A stretch of 64,000 nt of DNA, taken from assembly GCA_949825065.1 (NCBI GenBank), contig OX463859.1, forward strand, positions 26,243,847 through 26,307,846, written 5' to 3'. Made by a program: the position numbers and the translations under genes. Shown here piece after piece: positions 31,536 to 41,140 of this stretch. Position 1 is the stretch's first letter, and each line of letters begins with the position of its first letter. The notes beneath the pieces are model-generated. The model worked only from the letters and a program-made list of their open reading frames with translations, was not told where the DNA came from and ran no database searches. This DNA is from Odontocerum albicorne (Eukaryota; Arthropoda; Insecta; Trichoptera; Odontoceridae).

Positions 31536-31700
31536 CATTTGAATGGTTGAATTAAAATAGGCACTAAGTACCAAAAAAAAAACAAAAAAAAACTAAGTAT
31601 GCAGTTTCGTTCTATATGTCATATATAATGAAAATGCATACTTAGTTTTTTTTGTTTTTTTTTTGCTACTTAGTGCCTATTTTAATTCAATCATTCATTT
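31536..31700. repeat. Foldback element / long hairpin
   Basis: The left arm 'gaatggttgaattaaaatag' + 'gcactaagta' (31541) is matched by the right arm ending at about 31696 with one mismatch in the outer 30 bp. An A-run and 'aaactaagtatgca' are also mirrored. The arms are about 65 bp each with a loop of about 35 bp. Noncoding, probably a small MITE. Confidence 0.85.
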
Positions 31701-31889
31701 ATCTATCCCCACGCAGCATTTAAAAAAGTTCTGAAACGTTACAAAAAACTGTGAGTTATTCATCTATTATAGTTACTTAATAATTTATTTTGTTTAATAT
31801 TCAAATCTTAATCCAACTGGAACAACTAAACTCAAGGCAACTACTATATTATAATTAAATAACACACATATTTTTTGTCTTCATTTGTA

Positions 31890-32776
31890 TGGTACCTTTC
31901 AAACAAGAGGAAGCTGAACTGATTGAACGTGAGAAATACGAGTATATGTAAAATACACATACGGTCATTTGGTACAATCTTCGGATCTTCTTAAACCTTC
32001 ATTTCCTTATAATTTTGCAAAGATGCTTGTCTATTAAAACTGAAATTGTATTCGTGCGATCTCTGCTCTTTTCGAATTTGCACTATGCGGACGTCTGTTA
32101 TTATGGTATTACTATGGAACCGCTGAACAAATTACAGCGTATTCAAAACCTTTGCCTAAGATTTATTTTTGAGCTGTGAAAGTACGATCATATCGCTTCA
32201 TACCAGAAGCTGCTGAACTGGTTGAACGCGAGAAATAAATGCAAAATTCACATTCTGTAACTATTGTATAATCTCCTTCACTGCACTTATCTCGCCGAAA
32301 ATATTTAGCGAAATATCCGATCATGGATTTACAAGTACACTAATCTCAAAGAGAGATTGTGTGTAGATATTTCAAGATCACTGCTTTCTTTTTTCACGTC
32401 GTTGTAAACTGTCCATGCAGTGATATTTTGAAACCAGTTACAAACCAATGTTAGACTCGTTCCGTCTTTGGCATGCATTAGAAAGCGACTGAAAAAAACT
32501 GTTAATTTCTAGTCAGTAACATAACGTGTTTCATTCTTGAGTTTTCGTTCCTTTTCACCATCCCTTCCTTTTCCTTTGATTGATAACATCTCTCTTTTAG
32601 TTTTAATATATGTATATTGTTTATCAATTTCCTAAAGGTGATTAATAATTTGAATATATTTTTTGCTACCATGTCACTTTCTTTATTTACGATAGTCTGG
32701 TTAGTAAAGAGAAATAACCAATTAACAATAAACCCGCCAGATTGTTTTACAATGAAGTGTTCAATAAATAAAGGAA
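31890..32776 (+). mobile_element. LINE family B ORF2 end and 3' UTR
   Basis: From 32050 the plus strand reads 'LHYADVCYYGITMEPLNKLQ', then 'RIQNLCLRFIFEL', a stop, then 'KYDHIASYQKLLNWLNARNK', a classic CR1/Jockey ORF2 stretch ('YGMT...LQRIQN.CIRFIF....DH.S.YR..L.WLP.R'). It then continues broken through 'FTSL' and 'TVHAVIF' to a 3' UTR ending in aataaataaa at about 32776. A duplicated scrap of the 'aagctgaactgattgaacg' part lies at 31900-31960. Same family as 6040-6620. Confidence 0.75.
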
Positions 32777-32943
32777 TTTGGCCGGATCATTTGAAACGAG
32801 CCTTTATAACCCCGATCCACAAATCAGGCCCGACACCTGACATGAAAGATTATCGACCTTTTTGTAAGTTACCTATACAAAGTGAACTCTGGAAAGTTCC
32901 ACTCTCTCAGGGGGATATTAAAGGACCAATTAAAAAAAATTAG
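32774..32943 (+). pseudogene. LINE reverse transcriptase N-terminal scrap
   Basis: The open reading 'KGIWPDHLKRAFITPIHKSG' continues 'PTPDMKDYRPFCKLPI'. This is the 'G.(F/W)P...K.A.(V/I)TPI.K.G......YRPIS' block at the start of Jockey/CR1 reverse transcriptases. It directly abuts the 3' tail of the LINE at 31890-32776, so it is a separate truncated copy. Confidence 0.85.
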
Positions 32944-33284
32944 GATGAAATAAAATAACCAGTCTTTCAGACATATTTTAGGTTCAGAAGATGCTGGATA
33001 AGGACCGATATTGTTCAAAATTCGAGATATACTCGTAGGTACTAACAAACAAAGTCACCTTTGGGGATTAGTATTCAAATACTCATAACTTAAAATGAAG
33101 GTTTCAAGACTCAGTAAAATCTACTATTAGCTACAAAGTCAACACACTTGAACATTTTCATCATTCGGTGTTTAAATTTTTTTACAATGAAGTTTTATAA
33201 ATTCCATTCAACATATTTATCTTGAAGATATTAGACGGAAGAAAATAGTATCCCCCTTACCCCTTAATCAAGCCTTTTGATTTT

Positions 33285-33385
33285 GACCCCCTTAATCAAG
33301 CCTTTGAGCTTAAAAACATTGGAGTAGGCACGAAAATCGTGATTCGCCATTGTACATGTTGGTAATACTACAGGAGTGCAGTTTC
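33285..33385 (+). repeat. Interspersed repeat family 3 fragment
   Basis: 'cattggagtaggcacgaaaa' and 'catgttggtaatactac' match the 3' half of family 3. Just before it, 'cccccttaatcaagcctttga' is duplicated in tandem. Confidence 0.5.
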
Positions 33386-33779
33386 TACGCATGGTTATCA
33401 GGTTTTTTGTTGTTATCTAAGCATATTGAGACACAACTTTCTAACCGTGAAAATATACTCGTATGTAAGTCACTCTTATGTCTTTAGATTGCTGACTGGA
33501 TCCACATCTATTCCAAGAGTGTTGAATTATATACCATATATGGTTTTATATTCCTGACAAATATTTGACACATAGAAATAAAAATTTGTTAAGACTGGCA
33601 ATATGTAAAATTAAATTGCTTAAATATAATTATTTAGTCTTGCGAGCTGCTCCTTTTGAATGGGATCTTGTAACATATATGTTATTGACTGACATCTTCG
33701 ACATTTCAGAAAATGTTTATAAATAAACAATATTGGGATTTCTTAGTAATGGGAGTAAGTTGTATCGGCTAAAGAATGA

Positions 33780-34290
33780 TTTTTATTGTAATTTATTTTA
33801 TCAAACACTGTTTATTCCACTTTTTGTAACGGTATAACCCTACCGGTATCAAGGCTTTCATCTCATCTTCAGGGGAGCATAAACAAGACTAAATTCTGTT
33901 CGAACTGGTACCGATATACACGCTTCAACGGTTGGGGACATTCGGGTTGGGGACTGAGGACTGAGGGAGGTATGGGATGATCTCGGCCAGCAGCGGAGAG
34001 ATTTTTGGAATATATGTGTTTACCAGATGTTCGTCTCGATGTACTGACTTAGAAATTTCTAGGGCCTTTAATCTGTCCAATTTATTTTCGTTACTGATGA
34101 TATGTAAGAATTTAGCATCATCGATAGAAAAAGTATGGTTTTCACGGTGACAATGATTAGCCATTTCAGAATAAATTAGAGAATTTGTTAAGGCGGATTT
34201 GTGTTCACAAAATCTCTTTTAGAAGGATCTTCCTGTCTTTCCTATATATAAATTATCACAGTCAGCACATAAATGTTTATGCACCCATGA
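33780..34290 (-). mobile_element. Penelope-like element 3' part with GIY-YIG endonuclease end and terminal ribozyme-like motif
   Basis: Minus strand from about 34285: 'CADCDNLYIGKTGRSF', a stop, then 'KRFCEHKSALTN', 'MANHCHRENHTFSIDDAKFL', and the end 'YIPKISPLLAEIIPYL'. The zinc-like Cys pair followed by YIGKTGRSF...R..EH is the GIY-YIG endonuclease of Penelope-like retroelements, whose role is target cutting during insertion. After the stop near 33925 comes the family terminus with 'cccctgaagatgaga', 'ggtagggttataccg' and the tail to 33780. The internal stop and missing reverse transcriptase mean it is dead. Confidence 0.85.
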
Positions 34291-34299
34291 TAGCCTCTG

Positions 34300-34520
34300 A
34301 CGACTTCTTTTCATCTATCCCTGCACTCCGTGGCTCAAAGGGCAGTTGTCAAGGGTAGTCCAGTTACGTCCCTCACTTGGTCAGTCCAAAATACATTGGG
34401 ATTCTTCCTCTTGTGCGTCGTCCTTCCATACCTCCAGTAACCACAAACCTTCCAAACTGTCTCCGTGGTTACGAGCAATGTGCCCAAAAAATCGGAGTAC
34501 TCTTCGAAGGTATATTGATT
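34300..34520 (-). mobile_element. LINE ORF2 C-terminal remnant
   Basis: The minus strand reads 'LRRVLRFFGHIARNHGDSLE' then, with a shift, 'KNPNVFWTDQVRDVTGLPLT'. These are the 'RFFGHI.R..GDSLE' and 'W.DQVR..TG.PL' motifs near the end of LINE ORF2 proteins. It directly borders the Penelope-like element, so one of the two inserted next to or into the other. Confidence 0.75.
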
Positions 34521-34816
34521 ATTTTATAATGTGTATATTTATCTTGAAGCTGTGCATGCTATACCATAACGTATAACTGTATATGCAAGCTGTATAAATA
34601 TATAAATAAAGGGGCAACAATAATCACACACGTCTAGGGCGTGCAAGAATTGTAAACAGACGCACTGTTTTACTAGATTGAATCATTGAGTCTTTAAACC
34701 CAAATCTCTCAGATGGAAGCCAAGCGTCAATCTTCCAGCCCGGGGGTTATTGTTTCATCCACGTTCACTCTTTAAAGTATTTCTGGTTTATGGTAAATAT
34801 ACAATATCATCAAGAT

Positions 34817-35203
34817 CAGCGGCGGCCGGTCTAAAGGTGCGCTGAACCGGATAAATAATTCGCAATAATTAAATTATATATTCGCAAACATGACTTCCAA
34901 ATATGTTAAATATTTGTATGGGTTAAATATGTATAAGAATACTGACAAAAAGTAAGAGTTTTTATTTAAGTAAAAATAAAAAAAAACTATATATTAAATT
35001 TAAAAAAAATTCCTTCAAATTGACTGGCCAAGTTTGTCAGTACTACCGGAGCGATCTCCAATACGCACCGGACGGAAACGCAAATTCATATAGGTCAGAT
35101 AGAGTATAGTAAACCCTGAGACAGCGATATTTCATATTCGCTCAGCGTCTCGAGGTGCGTTGGTGCTCAGCGCACCAGCGCACCTCGGGACCGGCCGTCG
35201 CTG
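34817..35203. mobile_element. hAT-type MITE with 8-bp target duplication
   Basis: The termini 'cagcggcggccggtc' (from 34817) and, in reverse complement, 'cagcgacggccggtc' (ending 35203) are inverted repeats, followed on both sides by 'ggtgcgctg'. The flanking 8-bp sequences are identical: atcaagat at 34809-34816 and 35204-35211. An 8-bp duplication with CAGCG/CAG-type ends fits the hAT superfamily. It is 387 bp long and noncoding. The short frame over 35155-35382 is not a gene. Confidence 0.93.
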
Positions 35204-35211
35204 ATCAAGAT

Positions 35212-36319
35212 ACACGTGTGTACTATAAACCAAGACATATATTGTTTTATATATTCTACGATAATTTTAATCATGTTGCGTCGCTTTTAGAGTATGCAAA
35301 AATGGCAAAGGTCCACACCTTTTTATCTACAAACAGTATAGCCTCGTTTACGTCCGTGTATATCGGCTTTCATTTTTCTTAGTAAAAAAAAATTATATTA
35401 AAAAAATATGCTAAATTATACCGAGTCAATATTTCTTTCCCCATTTAAAAATAGTCAAACTTTTTAATTGAGCTGACGGCTTTCTCAAGTTGAATTTACT
35501 TGAAACACAATTGTGGAATTAATTTAGCTATCAATCATAAACGCGAAAAGGCAAATAAACTGCTATGAAATAGCGAAATAACAGTTGTTGTTATTTGGAA
35601 TAAGACTGAGAAATAATTATTTGGAGCAAAAGTCAAGCGAGAAAGTGTTTAACAAAAACTATTAATCAATTTAATAATGTCAAAATATTTGTTAAGGAAT
35701 TCTAACGACAAATTAATCTAAATTTGTTCTCTATTGTCCGCAAAAGATTTCCTATGAATCAATGTTGAAATGTTTAATAATTAATCATTTAATTAAATTT
35801 ACCGTATTGGGCCGAATAAAATTTTAAGTTTACATTTAAAACCGATACAAAAAAAAAAATAAGGTAACTTTATATTTGAGTCTCAAACAAATGAGTAATA
35901 AATGCACTATCGTGCGATGACCGAGACGAAAGCATCCCCCCCAAAACACTTATTTTCTTCTTTATCTAACAAAACTTTTTAATGAGCTTGTTCAACAACA
36001 TACAGTATTGTTAGCAAACTGTTGACATGTTACAAGTTTCTAACAGTTGTTTCTTCTTATTTTTTATCCTGAGATTTTTATATTCTAGCACCCTCAAAAA
36101 TACGATGAACGATAATATTGAAAAGCGAAGAGCTCGAAAAGATTTCATTCATCAATGAATTTACAGGAGCTATGATTCCAATTTACGTATGGTAAATTGT
36201 GCTGAAAAAGTTATACATAATAGTGCGGTTGCCAAAAAAAGGTCTTACCGAAAATATTGTTAGATTTCGAAATGTAATATTAAAATACTTACATTTAAAA
36301 TTAAAAAAATACAGCTTAC
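35212..36319. other. No recognisable gene
   Basis: AT-rich DNA that lies downstream of the STK32 exon 2 donor, so it is probably intron. I searched it for the next kinase exon (the stretch after the ATP loop, with the VAVK/YAMK lysine) and did not find it. Confidence 0.5.
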
Positions 36320-36375
36320 CTTTCCAAAACTCCCTTTCCCGATAGCTCTCAAGATGTGAAAATGATCGAAATTAA
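36320..36375 (-). CDS. STK32: STK32 exon 2 (ATP-binding loop)
   Basis: A 56-nt exon between a T-rich acceptor (cag, ending at 36376 on the minus strand) and donor gtaagc. It codes 19 residues including the split first codon and ends in phase 0 right after GKGSFGK. It is too short for ORF-length methods and is recognised only from sequence and splice signals. Confidence 0.88.
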
Positions 36376-39331
36376 CTGAAAAAAAAATGTTTGTTTATTT
36401 TATGAATGTATTGAAAATTATTGTATAACATTTAAAAACTTGTGAGTAGGATTTAAATATCAACTCAGAGAGGAGTAGATTTTAAGGCATATTTCATCTT
36501 CATCGAATACATTTATTGTTTCTAATAAATGCAACAGGGTCGGATATATTGACAGTGCTATTGCCATTGCTGATACTGTGGCGTGGAATAATTTGCTTCT
36601 AAGTGGCGTGTGCAGCTTAAGGAAGCACTAAAAGACAACTTTTCTGGGAGTTATTATCGAAGTTTATGATTACATACGAACACTACACACATTAATTAAA
36701 CGACGAGTGCATCTACTTTCACATGTTGTAAAAACTACAAAGGTTTCTTTGTAGTTCGTCTTTTCTTTGTAAATTTTCGTCGGTTATCTTAACAAATATG
36801 TTTTTCTTACCATGTGCATATACGGGGAAGCAGCTCATCTAATGGCCGTAGCCACCATCTTCGTATCCTTACACTGGATTTATGTATATATTTATTTTAT
36901 TATATTTTTAATCTATCAATAATAGTATATTGGAATCGAGGGTTTGAGTGGCTTTTAGAGGAGTCTGATCTTAAAACGGCGCATAAAATTTTTACTTTTA
37001 GAATTATTACGGTTATACCGTTCACACTTGGACATCAGGGCCTCGTTAGTTGTCTAGCAGGTGTCACACATGAAAGTGCGGTTGACTTTTAGGCTGCAAA
37101 CATGTTACAGCCATTTAGACCGATATGTAATACACACGTATCAGCTCTTAGACCGATATGTAATACCTACGTATCAGCTCTTAGACCGATATGTAATACC
37201 TACGTATCAGCTCTTAGACCGATATGTAATACCTACGTATCAGCTCTTTTTCAAACATATTTGGCAGTTCTCTTGAGGAGAGTCTGCTCTCTAAAAGCAG
37301 ATGTATAAATATTCATCGATTATTATTCTAAAAAACCCGCTTCTAGGAGGACTGAGACATAGCTTAGAGGGTAATACCTCCCAAAATAGAATAATGGAGG
37401 GATAAAGAGTATGAACAGAAAGTCTGTTATAATATCAAATGAGATACTTTAGGAGGTCTAGAACATAGTTTACAGGGCAAAACCTCCCAAAATAGAATAA
37501 TGGAAGGATAAAGAGTATGAACAGAGAGTCTGTAATAATATCAAATGAGATACTTTAGGAGGTCTAGGACATAGTTTACAGGGCAATACCTCCCAAAATA
37601 GAATAATGGAGAGATAAAGAGTATGAACAGAAAGTCTGTAATAATATCAAATGAGATACTTTAGGAGGTCTAGAACATAGTTTACAGGGCAAAACCTCCC
37701 AAAATAGAATAATGGAGGGATAAAGAGTATGAACAGAGAGTCTGTAATAATATCAAATGAGATACTTTAGGAGGTCTAGGACATAGTTTACAGGGCAATA
37801 CCTCCCAAAATAGAATAATGGAGAGATAAAGAGTATGAACAGAAAGTCTGTAATAATATCAAATGAGATACTTTAGGAGGTCTAGAACATAGTTTACAGG
37901 GCAAAACCTCCCAAAATAGAAAAATGGAGGGATAAAGAGTATGAACAGAGAGTCTGTAATAATATCAAATGAGATACTTTAGGAGGTCTAGGACATAGTT
38001 TTCAGGGCAATACCTCCCAAAATAGAATAATGGAGAGATAAAGAGTATGAACAGAAAGTCTGTAATAATATCAAATGAGATACTTTAGGAGGTCTAGAAC
38101 ATAGTTTACAGGGCAAAACCTCCCAAAATAGAATAATGGAGGGATAAAGAGTATGAACAGAGAGTCTGTAATAATATCAAATGAGATACTTTAGGAGGTC
38201 TAGAACATAGTTTTCAGGGCAAAACCTCCCAAAATAGAATAATGGAGGGATAAAGAGTATGAACAGAGAGTCTGTAATAATATCAAATGAGATACTTTAG
38301 GAGGTCTAGGACATAGTTTACAGGGCAATACCTCCCAAAATAGAATAATGGAGAGATAAAGAGTATGAACAGAAAGTCTGTAATAATATCAAATGAGATA
38401 CTTTAGGAGGTCTAGAACATAGTTTACAGGGCAAAACCTCCCAAAATAGAAAAATGGAGGGATAAAGAGTATGAACAGAGAGTCTGTAATAATATCAAAT
38501 GAGATACTTTAGGAGGTCTAGGACATAGTTTTCAGGGCAATACCTCCCAAAATAGAATAATGGAGAGATAAAGAGTATGAACAGAAAGTCTGTAATAATA
38601 TCAAATGAGATACTTTAGGAGGTCTAGAACATAGTTTACAGGGCAAAACCTCCCAAAATAGAATAATGGAGGGATAAAGAGTATGAACAGAGAGTCTGTA
38701 ATAATATCAAATGAGATACTTTAGGAGGTCTAGGACATAGTTTACAGGGCAATACCTCCCAAAATAGAATAATGGAGAGATAAAGAGTATGAACAGAGAG
38801 TCTGTAATAATATCAAATGAGATACTTAAGGAGGTCTACGACATAGTTTACAGGACAATACCTCCCAAAATAGAATAATGGAGAGATAAAGAGTATGAAC
38901 AGAGAGTCTGTAATCATATCAAATGAGATACTTTAGGAGGTCTAGGACATAGTTTACAGGACAATACCTCCCAAAATAGAATAATAATGGTTTAACAACC
39001 GCCTTCCTAACCTTATACTCAATAGTGGGTTAGAATCGCGAGTTAGAGTGCTATTGAAGAGAATATGCTCTCTTAATGCCGCTATATATTGATTTATTAT
39101 TATTCTAAAAAAATTTGTTTTTACGAGGACTAAGATATAGTTTATAGGGATATACTTCCTAGAAAAATATTACTGAAGGAATACAGCATGTGATAAGACA
39201 GTCTGGTACATCACATGAGAGATTTAATTGCTACAAGAGCGGTTCAGTCATGGGAAGTAATAAATATTAAAAATCTTACCATCTTTATTCCCAAACTGGA
39301 AATCCTCCCTGCCGGATTGGTTGGCTCCCAT
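36320..39331 (-). CDS. STK32: STK32 / YANK serine-threonine kinase, exons 1 and 2 (partial)
   Basis: Exon 1 is 39331 down to 39280 (52 nt, MGANQSGREDFQFGNKD plus one base). Exon 2 is 36375 down to 36320 (56 nt, VNFDHFHILRAIGKGSFGK). The donor gtaaga after exon 1, the acceptor tttttttcag before exon 2 and the donor gtaagc after exon 2 are all good, and the split codon GTT is restored in frame. Known STK32 proteins begin MGAN.S, an N-myristoylation-type start, then NFDHF.ILRAIGKGSFGKV. The match is close, including the ATP-binding loop GxGxxG. The family is AGC-like kinases of poorly known role, probably membrane-attached. The 2.9-kb intron holds repeats and a 106-bp satellite. The VAIK, HRD and DFG exons should follow to the left but were not found. 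Confidence 0.88.
36540..37090 (+). mobile_element. LINE family C 3' region
   Basis: The plus strand reads 'VAWNNLLLSGVCSLRKH', a degraded ORF2 end of the 'WN.LP...R....L..FR+.L' kind, then 'tttatgattacatacgaaca' and 'tcttaacaaatatg', shared with 62760-63060 and 17520-17840. It ends in the tRNA-like box segment near 36925 ('ggaatcgagggtttgagtgg'). It lies in the STK32 intron, antisense to the gene. Confidence 0.5.
37114..37247. repeat. 33-bp tandem array, 4 units
   Basis: The unit is 'tagaccgatatgtaatacct' + 'acgtatcagctct'. All but the first unit are identical. Three frames stay open through it because the period is divisible by three. It lies in the STK32 intron, so it is noncoding. Confidence 0.95.
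37342..38988. repeat. 106-bp satellite array, about 15.5 units, with higher-order structure
   Basis: Units start every 106 bp at 'aggaggtcta' (37451, 37557, 37663 ... 38935). Two main types alternate: A has 'ctagaacatag', 'gggcaaaacc', 'atggagggat'; B has 'ctaggacatag', 'gggcaatacc', 'atggagagat'. Rare markers repeat at a 530-bp distance: 'gaaaaatgg' at about 37920 and 38450, and 'agttttcaggg' near 37997 and 38527. This shows a five-unit duplication. The first unit and the last two are the most diverged. It lies in the STK32 intron. Confidence 0.97.
39000..39110 (+). repeat. Copy of the tRNA-like box repeat flanking the satellite
   Basis: 'actcaatagtgggttagaat' + 'cgcgagttagagtgc' + 'agaatatgctctctt' followed by 'tttattattattctaaaaaa' repeats the block seen at 37265-37335 on the other side of the satellite, and the block at 17745-17830. 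The next segment ('gaggactaagatatagttta') is a diverged satellite unit, so the flanks were duplicated together with the array. Confidence 0.55.
39280..39331 (-). CDS. STK32: STK32 exon 1 (start, myristoylation-type N-terminus)
   Basis: The ATG at 39331 (minus) is in context 'gcaagATGG'. It codes MGANQSGREDFQFGNKD and one base, then donor gtaaga. Gly2 and Ser6 fit the N-myristoylation pattern known for STK32. Upstream, 5' UTR extends to about 39413, where 'cctttggtttag' on the minus strand could be the acceptor of a leader intron. Confidence 0.85.
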
Positions 39332-39654
39332 CTTGCAGAACTTACGGACACATCGCAGCAGCCTCCAGTTGTTCTTCATTCAAGCTCTTTGCGCTAACTA
39401 GTGCATCATCTAAACCAAAGGAAGAATGAAACTCCTAGTAATCTGAAACAATAGAAAGATGCAATATTACTATCTGTTTTTGTGAATTGATACAAATTAA
39501 AGAAACGCTATTTTCTTTTCGCTTTTCTTTCGCATTGGGTCAATCTTGATGTGTCTATGAATATATGAAACAACAAATTTAAGCTATCCGTTTAAGGTCT
39601 AATCCACCAAAGCTCAACAAAGTTGGTTTATGATATAATACATTTACCTGGTAA

Positions 39655-39790
39655 GAATAATTTACTGGTAGAGACGACAGTGTTGGTAACACGCCTGACT
39701 TCTATCTAGCCTGGATGTTGCGAGTTCGATTCCCGTTGGAAACCATTTTTATTTAAAAAGGATTCCAGTCTGATTTTCCCTTAACGTCTT
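39655..39790 (+). mobile_element. tRNA-derived SINE (family 2)
   Basis: An A-box-like 'ttggtaacacgcctgac' and a B box 'gcgagttcgattcccg' about 35 bp apart, followed by 'ttggaaaccatttttattta' and a tail 'gattccagtctgattttccc'. Copies in reverse at 63640-63745 and 58355-58450 share the head and the 'gttggaa' junction. It could be mistaken for a tRNA gene, but the acceptor stem does not pair. Confidence 0.6.
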
Positions 39791-39870
39791 TAAATCTTTC
39801 TTGTTGGGTGAAAGAGATTGTTACATGACAATAAGCACGACAGGTTGACTGTATACAGTAAAAGTAATCC

Positions 39871-40195
39871 AGGTAATTCAAAGTTTCAACTGATTAACCT
39901 TAAAAAAATTACAATTTCAGGTAATTCAAAGTTTCAACTGATTAAGCTTCAAAAAATGACAATTCCAGGTAATTCAAAGTTACAACTGATTAAGCTTAAA
40001 AAAATGACAATTCCAGGTAATTCAAAGTTTCAACTGATTAAGCTTCAAAAAATGACAATTCCAGGTAATTCAAAGTTTCAACTGATAAAGCTTCAAAAAA
40101 TGACAATTCCAGGTAATTCAAAGTTTCAACTGATTAAGCTTCAAAAAATGACAATTCCAGGTAATTCAAAGTTTCAACTGATTAAGGTTAAAAAA
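39871..40195. repeat. 48-bp tandem array, about 7 units
   Basis: The unit is 'aattccaggtaattcaaagt' + 'ttcaactgattaagcttcaa' + 'aaaatgac'. In one plus frame it codes a 16-residue repeat (IPGNSKFQLIKLQKMT) and stays open to a stop near 40240. There is no ATG before the array in that frame and no splice context that I can defend. A minisatellite is the simplest reading. Confidence 0.9.
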
Positions 40196-40199
40196 TTGA

Positions 40200-41014
40200 A
40201 CAATCGATCTATAAATGGAAAGTATTTAATAAATAAATAAAATACAAAGCCAGGAATAAGTGAAATAAAATTTGAATTTCGTTCTTTTGTTAGTGAAACA
40301 TGTTGAATAATGAAAATAAAAATTAATATGAATACGGAACTCACTTTAATTCCAATTGTGAAACGACAGAAAGCAATTTTCGTCTAATAAAAATTATTTT
40401 CGAGTTGTGGAGATCTGCAGCGCAAAATTGCATGCAATTTGCATTTTATTCAGCTGCATTTGTATTTTCCACTTCCACTTGCATTATACAAAACTATTTC
40501 CATTATAAGAAAGTTCTGTTATTACTATGAATAAATTAAATTATTTTCCAGTGTTATTCATGCAATAAGTATAACTTTTTATAAATAAAACAACTTATTT
40601 TATAACTTTTTTTAAATTTAATGTTATATTAACATTCACATCCGTTTAGTACAGTGAAACCCGGCTAACTACTTGTTTTACTTTTATTTAATTGTTAATT
40701 ACCTGTATTTTTTTATTACCTTATTTTAATACTTCATTGTATATTGTAAAATTTGTTGGGTTTATTGACAAAAGTAATGATTTCCAATCAATTAGAAAAT
40801 GCTATAATATTTTACTTTTTTATTCAATTTATACTTTTATATAGCATTTTAGAAGATTTTATATAGCACCATTTAAAGAGAAAACTCTCCTCAAGGGCTC
40901 TCCAATTTGGAATTCTAACTCACTTTTATTTTAAAAAATCCCGTGTGTATAAAATATATAAAATTAATGTATAAAACTTTCTTGTATACTATACAACCTT
41001 GTTTTATTTAATTT
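40200..41014. other. No recognisable gene
   Basis: Very AT-rich. A reversed scrap of the tRNA-like box repeat lies at about 40880-40930 ('aaactctcctcaagggctct'). Confidence 0.4.
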
Positions 41015-41140
41015 CAAGGACAATTTTAAAAAGCGCCGTCTCATGAGCAAACTCTCCTCAATGGCGCTCTCACTCGGGACTCGAACCCACTATTACTAAA
41101 CAAAGGACGTCTGACAACTATAGCAGCGTCTGAGTGAATC
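41015..41140 (-). mobile_element. tRNA-like box repeat (SINE family 4), reverse copy
   Basis: On the minus strand 'agtgggttcgagtcccgagt' + 'gagagcgccattgaggagag' + 'tttgctcatgagacggcgct' matches 17745-17815. The B box (gttcgagtcc) is intact. Another reverse scrap is at 42565-42635. Confidence 0.6.

Noticed and set aside
37061..37308. Open frames across the 33-bp array
   Set aside because: Open in more than one frame because of the period, and located inside the STK32 intron on the other strand.
39680..39755. tRNA gene
   Set aside because: A- and B-box-like elements are present, but the acceptor and anticodon stems do not pair, and reversed copies with the same tail occur at 58.4 and 63.7 kb. 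It is a SINE head.
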